A stretch of DNA of 19,129 nt from Candidatus Wallbacteria bacterium (lineage in GTDB: Bacteria; Muiribacteriota; JAQTZZ01), in the NCBI GenBank assembly GCA_028687545.1, contig JAQTZZ010000068.1, positions 1 through 19,129 of the forward strand, given 5' to 3'. The position numbers and the translations under genes were made by a program. Under the pieces are notes generated by a model that searched no databases, had not been told where the DNA came from, and saw only the letters and a program-made list of their open reading frames with translations. Of the stretch, positions 1 through 6,509 are shown piece by piece. How positions within the stretch are numbered: position 1 is the first letter of the stretch; each line of letters starts with the position of its first letter.

Positions 1-616
1 TCAATGACAGGATCAATGGGGTCCGTCCGCTTACGTCGGCTGCATTCATGTCTGCTCCGGAATCGATCAGGCTGCGGATTTCATTGCTGCATTCCCGGGA
101 TGTTTCGGTATTATATAGGTACAGAGCCCGCACAAGCGCAGGAAGTTTTTCAGGTTCGAATTTGTTTTCCGAGTCAACTGATCCGTGAACTGTGCAGAAA
201 ACATAATAGCCATTGCTGTCGGAACTGATCAGATACCTGCCTTTTTCCGGACATCTGAGCGCTCTGCTTCCGCAGATATACGCCAGCAATCCACTGCCAG
301 GCTCGCACCCTTCAACAGACACTGGCGGCGTGCCGCCATTTTCCATCAGGTACATTTCCAGCGCGCTCTCCAGAGTGCGCATATTGGCTACGCAGCTTTT
401 CCTGTCCGCATCTTTACGGTACTTTGGATTGATCCGCTTCAGCCGCTGTATATTCTCCTGAAATCTGTCGGATATTCTGTTTTTCAATGATCTGCCGTAA
501 TTCTCATCATAGAAGAACAAGTAAGGCTTTACTGTTCCAAAAACCAGTACAATGATTCCCAGCACTATCCAGAATCTCCTGGAAGCCATATGGCCTCTTG
601 CTTCTAAATTTCTCAT
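1..616 (-). CDS. Membrane-anchored pseudopilin-like protein with ankyrin repeat (3' end outside window)
   Basis: The frame stays open from an ATG at 616 to the window edge, giving 205 codons without the C-terminus. Residues 14-28 form one N-terminal membrane segment. Residues 75-145 resemble type IV pilin/pseudopilin-derived domains: a Cys followed by NMRTLESALEMYLMENGG, then a proline pair, then a LRCPEKGRYLI stretch and VFCTVHG. No prepilin-peptidase site (Gly before Phe, Glu at +5) precedes the membrane segment, so pilus assembly is doubtful. Residues 177-205 (IRSLIDSGADMNAADVSGRT then PLI) are the start of an ankyrin repeat; more repeats probably lie beyond the edge. The ATG at 589 (residue 10) is an alternative start with a better AGAGG ribosome-binding site. 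It lies downstream of the membrane and GspF-like genes but is separated from them by 404 bases. The combination is inferred from motifs read by eye. Confidence 0.72.
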   Translation of the reverse strand, partial: MRNLEARGHMASRRFWIVLGIIVLVFGTVKPYLFFYDENYGRSLKNRISDRFQENIQRLKRINPKYRKDADRKSCVANMRTLESALEMYLMENGGTPPVSVEGCEPGSGLLAYICGSRALRCPEKGRYLISSDSNGYYVFCTVHGSVDSENKFEPEKLPALVRALYLYNTETSRECSNEIRSLIDSGADMNAADVSGRTPLILSL

Positions 617-1020
617 TTTCAAATCATCCGCATTTACTTAAAAACTCATGTGTTACCACGTGATAATAAATTTATTGTAAACTTTATCCGCTGATTTATA
701 CAAATTCCCTGAAATCGAGCGCAGCCCTTCCACCCCCGATTCATATGGAAAACTCCTGTTCCCGTTTACTGTCATTATAAAATCCGCTTCAGAATTCCGC
801 CTGAATTTGAGAAGATCAGGCTCGGCGGTACATGAAAGTTCGTTCTGCCGTATGAAAACTCATGCCGGGCTCAATTAATGCCCGTGGGTGATGAGCAAGA
901 AATATTTATTATGACAGTTCACTGTCATAATAAAATCAGAATAATGACAGTGCCCGAAAAAGCTGTTATTGCGGTCAGGATGCCGGGGTGGAGTGGATGA
1001 GTATCACCTGGCTTTCATAC
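617..1020. other. 404-base non-coding region with repeated ATGACAGT octamers
   Basis: No convincing gene lies here. The region holds four copies of the octamer ATGACAGT in either orientation: 768-775 inverted, 911-918 direct, 921-928 inverted, 944-951 direct. It also holds a weak CGGGC/GCCCG stem (866-870 with 880-884, 9-base loop) without a clear T-run. It is the upstream region of the ankyrin-type gene at 1-616 and the downstream region of the gene at 1021-2598, so it should carry a promoter for the former and possibly a terminator for the latter. I could not assign either with confidence. Confidence 0.6.
905..934. repeat. 30-base inverted repeat, 14-base arms
   Basis: The left arm TTTATTATGACAGT and right arm ACTGTCATAATAAA are exact reverse complements separated only by TC. 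The right half also forms a 17-base direct repeat with one mismatch against 768-784 (ACTGTCAT then T/A, ATAAAATC). The arms are long and the centre short, which fits either a dimeric-regulator operator or a transcript hairpin; as a hairpin it could terminate the upstream minus-strand gene. The additional octamer copies nearby favour a protein-binding or dispersed-repeat role. Confidence 0.75.
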
Positions 1021-2598
1021 TTACAAATACCATACTGGCAGCTGCATGAAAAAGCTGGTTATGAGGGAGAACATCAGGTAAAACCAGATGAAGCTGGTGA
1101 TAAAGCCCAGCCTGAAGACCAGCTTGGGCAGGAGAAGCCCCAGCAGGAATGGGGTAAACATGAATAGAATTTCTCTGGTTGCAACGGCAATGAAAAACGC
1201 AGCAGGTACGATCAAAAGCCATGGCTGAATTTTAAAGGTGGTGGAGTACGAAGCCGTGAATTTTATAAGCCAGTGCAGTTTTTTAAAGGCTATGAGAGAG
1301 AGCATCAGGCCGATCGAAAAACTGAAGAAAAAGTTGCACCAGAAAAACATAAGATCTTCAGTGCAAGCGATATGATTTTCGGTTATATATGCTGCCCAGC
1401 CGCTGCAGATGCAGAGAAGGATTACGATCAAATAAAATGTTAGATTCCACCTCTTCCCTTCTCCATCGGTTTTGCTCATGAACATGGGGTTGATTCCTTT
1501 TTTCCAGAAAACACAGGCAATTAGTGCGGGCAGAGTGAATGCCGCAGCCAGGCTGCAGGCCGCGAAGCCTTTCAACTTCCCTGTCGTTACCCAGGTCGAT
1601 AATGCGGAACTGGCGATGATCGTCAGAAATGCCAGGAATATTCCGAACGGAAGCGCAATCCAGGTGTTTCTGGCCAGAAACAGGCAATAATGCGGGAGAT
1701 AGCCGTTGATTTTGGAAAGTCCACTCCAGGATTCATACAAGCCGGTGAAAAATTTCCCTGAAGCAGGATCGCGACCATATCCTGCCCGCTCGCTTCGTTT
1801 ACTGCCTGACATGTAGATTCCTTCCAGAAGATGCGTTCTGTTCGTAGTACTGCATGTCGGCTGTATACCTTGAAATTCAGCCCTGCTGCTGATTTCATAG
1901 CACAGCCAGCCGAATCGCAGGACTGCCGTTTTAACATTTGGCATCTGCCCGTATTGCACCGGCTTTGGTGTAATCCGGCATAAAATCAGTTTTTTCCGAT
2001 TGCTGAACTCGTTTATTTTAAGACCTGCTTTCTGATTGATTTCAATCCCTGTGCCTGTAAGAAATTCCTTCAGCTTTTCCCCGTCAATGACCGAAAGGCT
2101 GCAGGAATCCTGAAAAAGCTTGTCATGATCAGTCTGATCAGGAAGAGGATCGTCCATGGTTCCATCTGTTGGAAAAACGTATTTCGGAGGCCACACATTG
2201 CCGGTCAGAATCGGGAATACAAAAATGTATTGGGCAATGCTCCAGATAGATTCGTTGACCCCATTAACAATTCCGTCCAGTCTCTGCAGGCGATAAAAGG
2301 TGCCATTATCTCCTGCCCTGATTTCCTGAAAATCGCCCTCAGGTGCAATGATCCACAAGCCGGTCTCCCCTTCTTCAAAAGAAAAATATGTGGAAATGCT
2401 TTCCGACAGCAGGCCATTATTAAAGTTGCTGATTGTCCTGCACCAGAGGGGTGTGTATTCGGCAATCTCCCCGTTTTTCACTGAGAAAAACAGGTTGTCT
2501 GTGGAATAGAGCGGATATGTGAAAAGTAAAGTCAAGAGAAGAAATGTGGACAAGAATGACCTTATCGTATTTCTGCTTAATAAACTATCATTCAACAT
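1021..2598 (-). CDS. Hypothetical membrane protein, extracytoplasmic N-terminal domain plus about seven TM segments
   Basis: 525 residues. Residues 13-31 are hydrophobic and form a signal peptide or anchor. Residues 32-310 form a mostly soluble domain with scattered Cys (53, 166, 207, 233, 249). Residues from about 312 to 518 are strongly hydrophobic, with segments near 312-333, 346-365, 386-404, 418-437, 459-475, 478-496 and 499-518. I do not recognise a family. The ATG at 2598 is preceded by GAGGG, which overlaps the TGA of the gene upstream (2609); only 10 bases separate the two, so they are almost certainly co-transcribed. The position behind two GspF-like genes suggests a membrane complex with them, but this rests only on gene order. 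Confidence 0.8.
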   Translation of the reverse strand: MLNDSLLSRNTIRSFLSTFLLLTLLFTYPLYSTDNLFFSVKNGEIAEYTPLWCRTISNFNNGLLSESISTYFSFEEGETGLWIIAPEGDFQEIRAGDNGTFYRLQRLDGIVNGVNESIWSIAQYIFVFPILTGNVWPPKYVFPTDGTMDDPLPDQTDHDKLFQDSCSLSVIDGEKLKEFLTGTGIEINQKAGLKINEFSNRKKLILCRITPKPVQYGQMPNVKTAVLRFGWLCYEISSRAEFQGIQPTCSTTNRTHLLEGIYMSGSKRSERAGYGRDPASGKFFTGLYESWSGLSKINGYLPHYCLFLARNTWIALPFGIFLAFLTIIASSALSTWVTTGKLKGFAACSLAAAFTLPALIACVFWKKGINPMFMSKTDGEGKRWNLTFYLIVILLCICSGWAAYITENHIACTEDLMFFWCNFFFSFSIGLMLSLIAFKKLHWLIKFTASYSTTFKIQPWLLIVPAAFFIAVATREILFMFTPFLLGLLLPKLVFRLGFITSFIWFYLMFSLITSFFMQLPVWYL

Positions 2599-2608
2599 CT
2601 CATAGCCC

Positions 2609-3373
2609 TCACGCTGCCATTGTAATGATTCTATACAAGGGAATGAAGAATGTCAGAATCAGCAGAATCGCCGGGATCAGGAAAAATATTGTGATCAGAT
2701 AGAGCAGAAAAGCCGGATCATGAAGTTTATGGTCTACCCTGTTTTCAAGGAAACCTATAATGCCTGGGATTAAGGCATCCGGCTGGCTGGCGATCTTCTG
2801 GAAACGATTGATGTCCCTGCTGCCGTAAAGCCCTGTTTTTATTAAAAAATCAGTGATTTCCATTGAATCAGAGGCATTTCCCAGGGTTTTCAGCAGTTTT
2901 TTCCCTAAATACTTATTTTCAAGCGTTGAAGCAGCTCTCTGCAGATCGGATTTTGGAATTGCCTGGCCTAAAGCGGTTTCACAAAATCCAGAAAGAAAAC
3001 GGAGCATTGCCAGATCCCGGTTGATGGTGCCGAAAAAAGGAAAGAAGCGGATCAAGGAGTCTTTTGTGGTCAGAATTTTAACAACTCTGTATAAAAAATA
3101 AAGTGCAATCATGAAGGTAAGGCTTCTGAAACAGCCCAGGAAATCATTTAATTCTATTATCATTCGAGTGAAAAAAGGCAGATTCACAGTGCCCATACTG
3201 TAAAACAAGCCAATTAAGACATTCATGTTCAGAAGAAACAAAAAATATAATGCGATCAAACAGAGTAAAGATAAAATTATAAATGAAAGTCTTTTCCTTC
3301 TGAAAATGATCTCAAGATATTTCAATCTGGCAGGTAGATTTTTTATTTGAATCTTGTCTCTAAGTTCGGCCAT
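2609..3373 (-). CDS. GspF/PilC-like membrane protein with a single T2SSF-type domain
   Basis: 254 residues, versus about 400 for GspF/PilC, which has two homologous F domains. It matches the second half of that family: a hydrophobic segment (about 31-52), then MGTVNLPFFTRMIIELNDFL, corresponding to the family's linker with LP..T....L..fl. A second hydrophobic segment (about 84-97) follows, then a helical cytoplasmic domain (about 108-215) beginning FFPFFGTINRDLAMLRFL. The C-terminal membrane segment (about 222-250) ends in PLYRIIT. The GspF/PilC family forms the inner-membrane platform of type II secretion and type IV pili. No ATPase, secretin or prepilin peptidase gene is visible here. The start ATG has AAGAGG five bases upstream, and the gene lies 16 bases after its paralogue. 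Assignment is by motif and topology; a diverged protein with another role is possible. Confidence 0.6.
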   Translation of the reverse strand: MAELRDKIQIKNLPARLKYLEIIFRRKRLSFIILSLLCLIALYFLFLLNMNVLIGLFYSMGTVNLPFFTRMIIELNDFLGCFRSLTFMIALYFLYRVVKILTTKDSLIRFFPFFGTINRDLAMLRFLSGFCETALGQAIPKSDLQRAASTLENKYLGKKLLKTLGNASDSMEITDFLIKTGLYGSRDINRFQKIASQPDALIPGIIGFLENRVDHKLHDPAFLLYLITIFFLIPAILLILTFFIPLYRIITMAA

Positions 3374-3389
3374 GCAAACCTCTTCAGTT

Positions 3390-4136
3390 CTAAGAGTAAA
3401 CCACTCCAGTATCAGTCATAGGCATGAGAATGGCAAAAGTTAATAAATATACAGGAATTAAAATAAAGAAAAACAGCAGGTAAAAAATATAAGCTTTGCT
3501 TCGAAGTTTTTGAACAAGATGCCTATCCAGAAATTCACTGATAATTTTGGCCGAATTCTTTATCGAATTCTCAGCAGAGATCATACGGAAATATTCGACT
3601 TCTGCTGTTGAAAACAAACCGGAAAATTTAAGAACAAAGTTAAGATTAACTGCCTCAGGAGCTTTAGACAATGCATTCAATAGCTTGTTCCTGACAAACA
3701 TGTTTCCTATCGATGAAACCGCATCTTGTAAAACTGACCTTGAAATCATCAAATCGTCAGTTGCAAAAATGCTGCTGCCAAGAAAGTTGATCACTACGAG
3801 ATCAGAGTCTATTTTTCCAAACATTGGAAGATAATGAATCAAAGAACTGCTGGTTGTCGCTATTCTTATAAAAACATAAACGACAATCAGAAAATTAATA
3901 AAAGGTAAATCCTTGGCAGCCCCAAAATATGCATCCAAGTAAAAGTCGAGTCCCAGAATTGCATTTGCCGGGAATGGCAGATTGGCATCTCCCATCCCCA
4001 GGAAGATGTTTCCAAAATAATGAAAAAAACATCGAAACATTAGATATATCGCTGCCAGGCAGAAAAGCAGCGTGAAAATGAAAACAGCCTTTTTTCTGGC
4101 GAATGCCTTTTCGTAGTTCAACAGGTTTTCATTCAT
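3390..4136 (-). CDS. GspF/PilC-like membrane protein, paralogue of the next gene
   Basis: About 248 residues from the ATG at 4136. The layout is the same as the product of 2609-3373: a membrane segment near residues 17-37, then MGDANLPFPANAILGLDFYL (the GspF interdomain linker pattern), a second membrane segment, a helical domain starting YLPMFGKIDSDLVVINFL, and a C-terminal membrane segment ending LTFAILMPM. The identity between the two paralogues is low, so the duplication is old or the pair was acquired as such. The frame remains open to a TTG at 4160, four bases after the TAG of the DUF2283 gene; neither start has an obvious ribosome-binding site, so translation is probably coupled. The N-terminus aligned to the paralogue does not decide between them. 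The DNA is strikingly AT-rich (28-30% G+C in lines sampled at 3421 and 3841). Confidence 0.58.
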   Translation of the reverse strand: MNENLLNYEKAFARKKAVFIFTLLFCLAAIYLMFRCFFHYFGNIFLGMGDANLPFPANAILGLDFYLDAYFGAAKDLPFINFLIVVYVFIRIATTSSSLIHYLPMFGKIDSDLVVINFLGSSIFATDDLMISRSVLQDAVSSIGNMFVRNKLLNALSKAPEAVNLNFVLKFSGLFSTAEVEYFRMISAENSIKNSAKIISEFLDRHLVQKLRSKAYIFYLLFFFILIPVYLLTFAILMPMTDTGVVYS

Positions 4137-4164
4137 TGAGTCAATGTTCAGGATATTCAAGAGT

Positions 4165-4377
4165 CTAAGCTATCTTCAGCTTTTGATATTTTACGGGCAG
4201 CAGATTTTTCAAATTGATTCTTTCTGAGGCATTGAGAATTTCGATTCCGACGATTTTCTCGTCTTCATCGATGTCTACAACAATATCTTCATTAACCCGT
4301 TTATTTACCAGTTCGGATTTTTTAGCATCGAATCGGATATACAGGAGATCGTTCTCTGCATTGTACATGATGTTCAT
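4165..4377 (-). CDS. DUF2283 family small protein
   Basis: 70 residues. The N-terminus MNIMYNAENDLLYIRFDAKK, followed by VNEDIVVDIDEDEKIVGIEI and then LNASERI, is the DUF2283 pattern: a small beta-rich protein with D.LYI.. and DIDE...VGIEIL motifs. The biochemical function of the family is not established. DUF2283 genes are commonly found next to DUF4258 genes, as here. The ATG follows immediately after the upstream TAA (TAAATG), with GGGAGGA just inside the upstream gene, so the two are translated together. Its TAG is four bases from the alternative TTG start of the GspF-like gene. The acidic, antitoxin-like character and the pairing suggest the antitoxin side of a toxin-antitoxin-like module; this is inference. 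Confidence 0.82.
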   Translation of the reverse strand: MNIMYNAENDLLYIRFDAKKSELVNKRVNEDIVVDIDEDEKIVGIEILNASERINLKNLLPVKYQKLKIA

Positions 4378-4641
4378 TTATTCCTCCCACTCCCCATAAA
4401 ACGCATACACTGTCACTGTGATGGCAGTATCATCTTTGACAATAAAAAACACTTCTACTTTCTTATGTTGATAATGTCTGCCATGTCTTGATTTATTATA
4501 ACTGAAAATCTTGAAATTACCTAATCTGCCATATTTCGCCTGGATCTCTTTTCCGTTGAGAATGGTGTCTTTGATTTCCGATTCACTGACTCCACGCTCA
4601 GATGCCCGCTCCAAAGTATGCGGATCTATTTGAATTTTCAT
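4378..4641 (-). CDS. DUF4258 family small protein, possible toxin partner of DUF2283
   Basis: 87 residues. HTLERASERGVSESEIKDTI near the N-terminus, the central basic stretch (SYNKSRHGRHYQHKKVEV) and a C-terminal VFFIVKDDTAITVTVYA strand pair are the DUF4258 signature: R..RGIS..EI followed by V.....D..IITVY. The fold resembles RelE/BrnT-like small toxins, but toxicity here is not shown. The ATG (4639-4641) overlaps the TGA of the homocysteine methyltransferase gene in an ATGA, so expression is tied to that gene although a functional link is unlikely. The DNA is AT-rich (25% G+C in the line at 4441), unlike the methyltransferase gene next to it. Confidence 0.8.
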   Translation of the reverse strand: MKIQIDPHTLERASERGVSESEIKDTILNGKEIQAKYGRLGNFKIFSYNKSRHGRHYQHKKVEVFFIVKDDTAITVTVYAFYGEWEE

Positions 4642-5528
4642 TTTTTCAGCTTGTCCACTGCCTTCCGGAAAGCCCTAATGTGCTCAGGCGTGGTGCCGCA
4701 GCAGCCGCCGATGATTTTGACACCTGCTTTGACCAGGGCAGGGATGAATTTGGCCATGAAATCCGGTGTTTCTTTGTAAACAATTTTATCGCCCTTTACT
4801 ACAGGCAGGCCGGCATTGGACTGGATGATCAGCGGCTTGTCAGTGAACTTGTGGAATTCCTGGGCGATTTTGACCATGTTTTCGATGCCATTGCCGCAGT
4901 TTGAGCCGAGTATGTCGGCTCCGGCTTTGGTCAGACCCTTTACCGCTTTCTCGATGTTCACGCCCATGATTGTGTAAAAACCCTTTGGGATCAGATCAAA
5001 GGTCATGGTGGCCATTACCGGGATTTTGGGGTTGACTTCCTTGGCTGCCTGGACTGCCAGGCTTGCTTCAGTGAGGTCTGTCATAGTCTCCACGCAGATC
5101 ACGTCACCGCCTGCTTCGATCACTGCGGCGAGCTGGCGCTTGTATGATGCCAGTACATCGGCCGGGTCTGCGTCGCCGAATGGCTTCATCAGCCTGCCGG
5201 TCGGGCCGCAGGAACAGGAGACATAGGCCTTGCCTTTCACGATCTTCTTCACTGCAGCAACGGCATTGGCATTGATCTTTTCGGTCTTTCCGTCCAGATG
5301 ATATTGCGAAAGCTTGATCGGGGACCCGCCAAAAGTGTTGGTCTGCACGATGTCCGCCCCTGCCTCAAGGTATAACATAGCGATTTCTTCCAGCACCTTG
5401 ATTTTCGAAAGATTCATCGCTTCCGGACAGTCGCCAGGTTTCAGGCCGCGCTCCATCAGCATTGTGCCCATGGCACCGTCAGCTACAAGAATCTCGCCGT
5501 TCTTCAATCGATCAAGCAGGTTTTTCAT
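4638..5528 (-). CDS. Homocysteine S-methyltransferase domain protein (stand-alone MetH N-terminal module)
   Basis: 296 residues from the ATG at 5528, which has GGAGA about six bases upstream. A TTG at 5552 in the same frame lacks a ribosome-binding site. This is the pfam Hcy-methyltransferase (TIM-barrel) family: VADGAMGTMLMERGLKPGDC at 15-34, TNTFGGSP at 63-70, and zinc ligands in GSNCG (Cys211) and GGCCGT (Cys276, Cys277). The family transfers a methyl group to the zinc-bound thiolate of homocysteine. In MetH this module is followed by folate, cobalamin and activation modules in one chain; here it ends at 296 residues and the cobalamin and activation modules are separate genes upstream, with no folate module in view. 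The likely partner is the corrinoid protein at 5723-6364. The reaction is inferred to be methyl-corrinoid plus homocysteine to methionine. Confidence 0.88.
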   Translation of the reverse strand: MKNLLDRLKNGEILVADGAMGTMLMERGLKPGDCPEAMNLSKIKVLEEIAMLYLEAGADIVQTNTFGGSPIKLSQYHLDGKTEKINANAVAAVKKIVKGKAYVSCSCGPTGRLMKPFGDADPADVLASYKRQLAAVIEAGGDVICVETMTDLTEASLAVQAAKEVNPKIPVMATMTFDLIPKGFYTIMGVNIEKAVKGLTKAGADILGSNCGNGIENMVKIAQEFHKFTDKPLIIQSNAGLPVVKGDKIVYKETPDFMAKFIPALVKAGVKIIGGCCGTTPEHIRAFRKAVDKLKK

Positions 5529-5543
5529 GTAGTCTCCATTAAA

Positions 5544-5571
5544 AGCGGGCAAATTTTCATATTAACCCGCT
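5544..5571 (-). terminator. Weak hairpin with T-run just upstream of the homocysteine methyltransferase start
   Basis: Read on the minus strand, AGCGGG (5571-5566) and CCCGCT (5549-5544) can pair across a 16-base loop and are followed by TTTT, then AATGGAGAC and the ATG at 5528. This could be a weak intrinsic terminator or attenuator ahead of the gene, or a chance stem. The stem is only six base pairs. Confidence 0.3.
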
Positions 5572-5577
5572 GAAGTA

Positions 5578-5664
5578 TTTGTGGGGTGGCCAAGAATAAC
5601 TTTTTCGCGCACTGAGCCTGCCCAAGGAGAGAAAAAGTTGTTTCAGGACAGGACCCGCCACAAA
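5578..5664. repeat. 87-base imperfect inverted repeat in the gap between corrinoid and methyltransferase genes
   Basis: Outer arms TTTGTGG (5578-5584) and CCACAAA (5658-5664) and inner arms AACTTTTTC (5598-5606) and GAAAAAGTT (5631-5639) are exact reverse complements; the sequence between outer and inner arms is only partly complementary. The 194-base gap has no gene. It looks like a REP/MITE-type palindromic element or a structured mRNA segment between two co-oriented genes. Confidence 0.6.
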
Positions 5665-5722
5665 CCAAGATGTATGTACAACCTATGGCTGCACACCACA
5701 GAATTTGCCAACTTCAATGCAA

Positions 5723-6364
5723 TTACTTCTTTTTCTTCAGCATCCCTTTCAAACTATCCACTGCGTTTGCCGCGTCATAGGCATAGGCGTCAGCTCCGAT
5801 GGATTTCGCGAATTTCTCGGAGAGCGGAGCTCCACCCACTACAGTCTTGATTTTCCCTGTCAGTTTCTGCTTCTTCAGAAGGTCCACTACTTCCTTCATT
5901 ACAGGCATGGTGGTGGTGAGAAGTGCAGACATGCCGATAAAATCCGCGCCTTCTTTTTTCGCTGTTTCCACGAATTTTTCGGCAGGCACATCGTGGCCGA
6001 GGTCTATCACTTCAAAGCCGGCACCTTTCAACATGATGCTCACCAGATTCTTGCCTATGTCGTGCAGGTCGCCGTGTACTGAGCCGATCACCACTTTGCC
6101 GACTTTCTTGATGTCAGCTTTCACGAGCAGGGGCTTCAGTTCGTCCAGGCCGAGTTGCATGGCCTTGGCAGCCATCAGCACGTCAGGCAGGAAAATCTCG
6201 TGATTTTTGAATTTTTCCGAAATCACGTTCATGCCTGCGATCAGGCCTTTGTCAAGAATGTCATTGGGCTTGACCTTTTTCTTGATCGCATTTTTTGTCA
6301 GGCTGACTGCTTTGTCCTCGTCGCCTTCCTGGATTGCCAGGGAAAGATCTTTCAATAAATCCAT
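5723..6364 (-). CDS. Corrinoid (cobalamin-binding) methyltransferase protein, MtbC/MttC/MetH type
   Basis: 213 residues, the usual length of stand-alone methyltransferase corrinoid proteins. Residues 1-85 form the helical cap domain (KFKNHEIFLPDVLMAAKAMQ at 51-70). Residues 88-208 form the Rossmann-like B12 domain with GSVHGDLHDIGKNLV at 94-108, where His101 is the lower cobalt ligand in the DxHxxG motif, followed by MSALLTTTM (145-153) and VVGGAP (175-180). The protein shuttles a methyl group between a donor-specific methyltransferase and an acceptor enzyme. A strong AGGAGGA lies seven bases before the ATG. Candidate partners in the same strand block are the MttB-type donor enzyme upstream, the reactivation protein and the homocysteine methyltransferase downstream. 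The motif does not tell which donor is used. Confidence 0.93.
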   Translation of the reverse strand: MDLLKDLSLAIQEGDEDKAVSLTKNAIKKKVKPNDILDKGLIAGMNVISEKFKNHEIFLPDVLMAAKAMQLGLDELKPLLVKADIKKVGKVVIGSVHGDLHDIGKNLVSIMLKGAGFEVIDLGHDVPAEKFVETAKKEGADFIGMSALLTTTMPVMKEVVDLLKKQKLTGKIKTVVGGAPLSEKFAKSIGADAYAYDAANAVDSLKGMLKKKK

Positions 6365-6405
6365 CTGTTCCTCCTAAATATATTGTTGGCTCCATCTCTT
6401 TGTTG

Positions 6406-6425
6406 GGTCACAGCATGCTGTGACC
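6406..6425. repeat. Perfect 20-base palindrome
   Basis: GGTCACAGCATGCTGTGACC is its own reverse complement, with no spacer. It sits 42 bases upstream of the corrinoid gene ATG, in the 145-base gap after the reactivation gene. It may be an operator for a dimeric regulator, a cruciform/REP-type element, or a transcript hairpin. Confidence 0.85.
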
Positions 6426-6428
6426 GTA

Positions 6429-6500
6429 CGAAGATGATATCTCATGCGAAGATGATATCTCATGCGAAGATGATATCTCATGCGAAAACGATATCACATG
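6429..6500. repeat. Four tandem copies of an 18-base unit
   Basis: The unit CGAAGATGATATCTCATG occurs exactly at 6429-6446, 6447-6464 and 6465-6482. A fourth, diverged copy (CGAAAACGATATCACATG) occupies 6483-6500. Each exact copy has the palindrome GATATC at its centre. The array lies directly beside the 20-base palindrome, between the reactivation and corrinoid genes. A unit length divisible by three gives an apparent MISHAK peptide repeat on the plus strand, which I do not regard as a gene. Confidence 0.92.
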
Positions 6501-6509
6501 CTAAAACAT

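Noticed and set aside
185-490. Plus-strand open frames at the left edge
   Set aside because: They are antisense to the better-supported minus-strand frame with pilin-like and ankyrin motifs.
866-884. Intrinsic terminator after the gene at 1021-2598
   Set aside because: The CGGGC/GCCCG stem is only five base pairs with no adjacent T-run on the minus strand, and it lies about 140 bases past the stop codon.
5529-5552. TTG at 5552 as start of the homocysteine methyltransferase
   Set aside because: The ATG at 5528 has a well-placed GGAGA and the family core begins shortly after it; the extra eight residues have no family counterpart.
6429-6500. CRISPR array
   Set aside because: The 18-base units are directly adjacent with no spacers between them.
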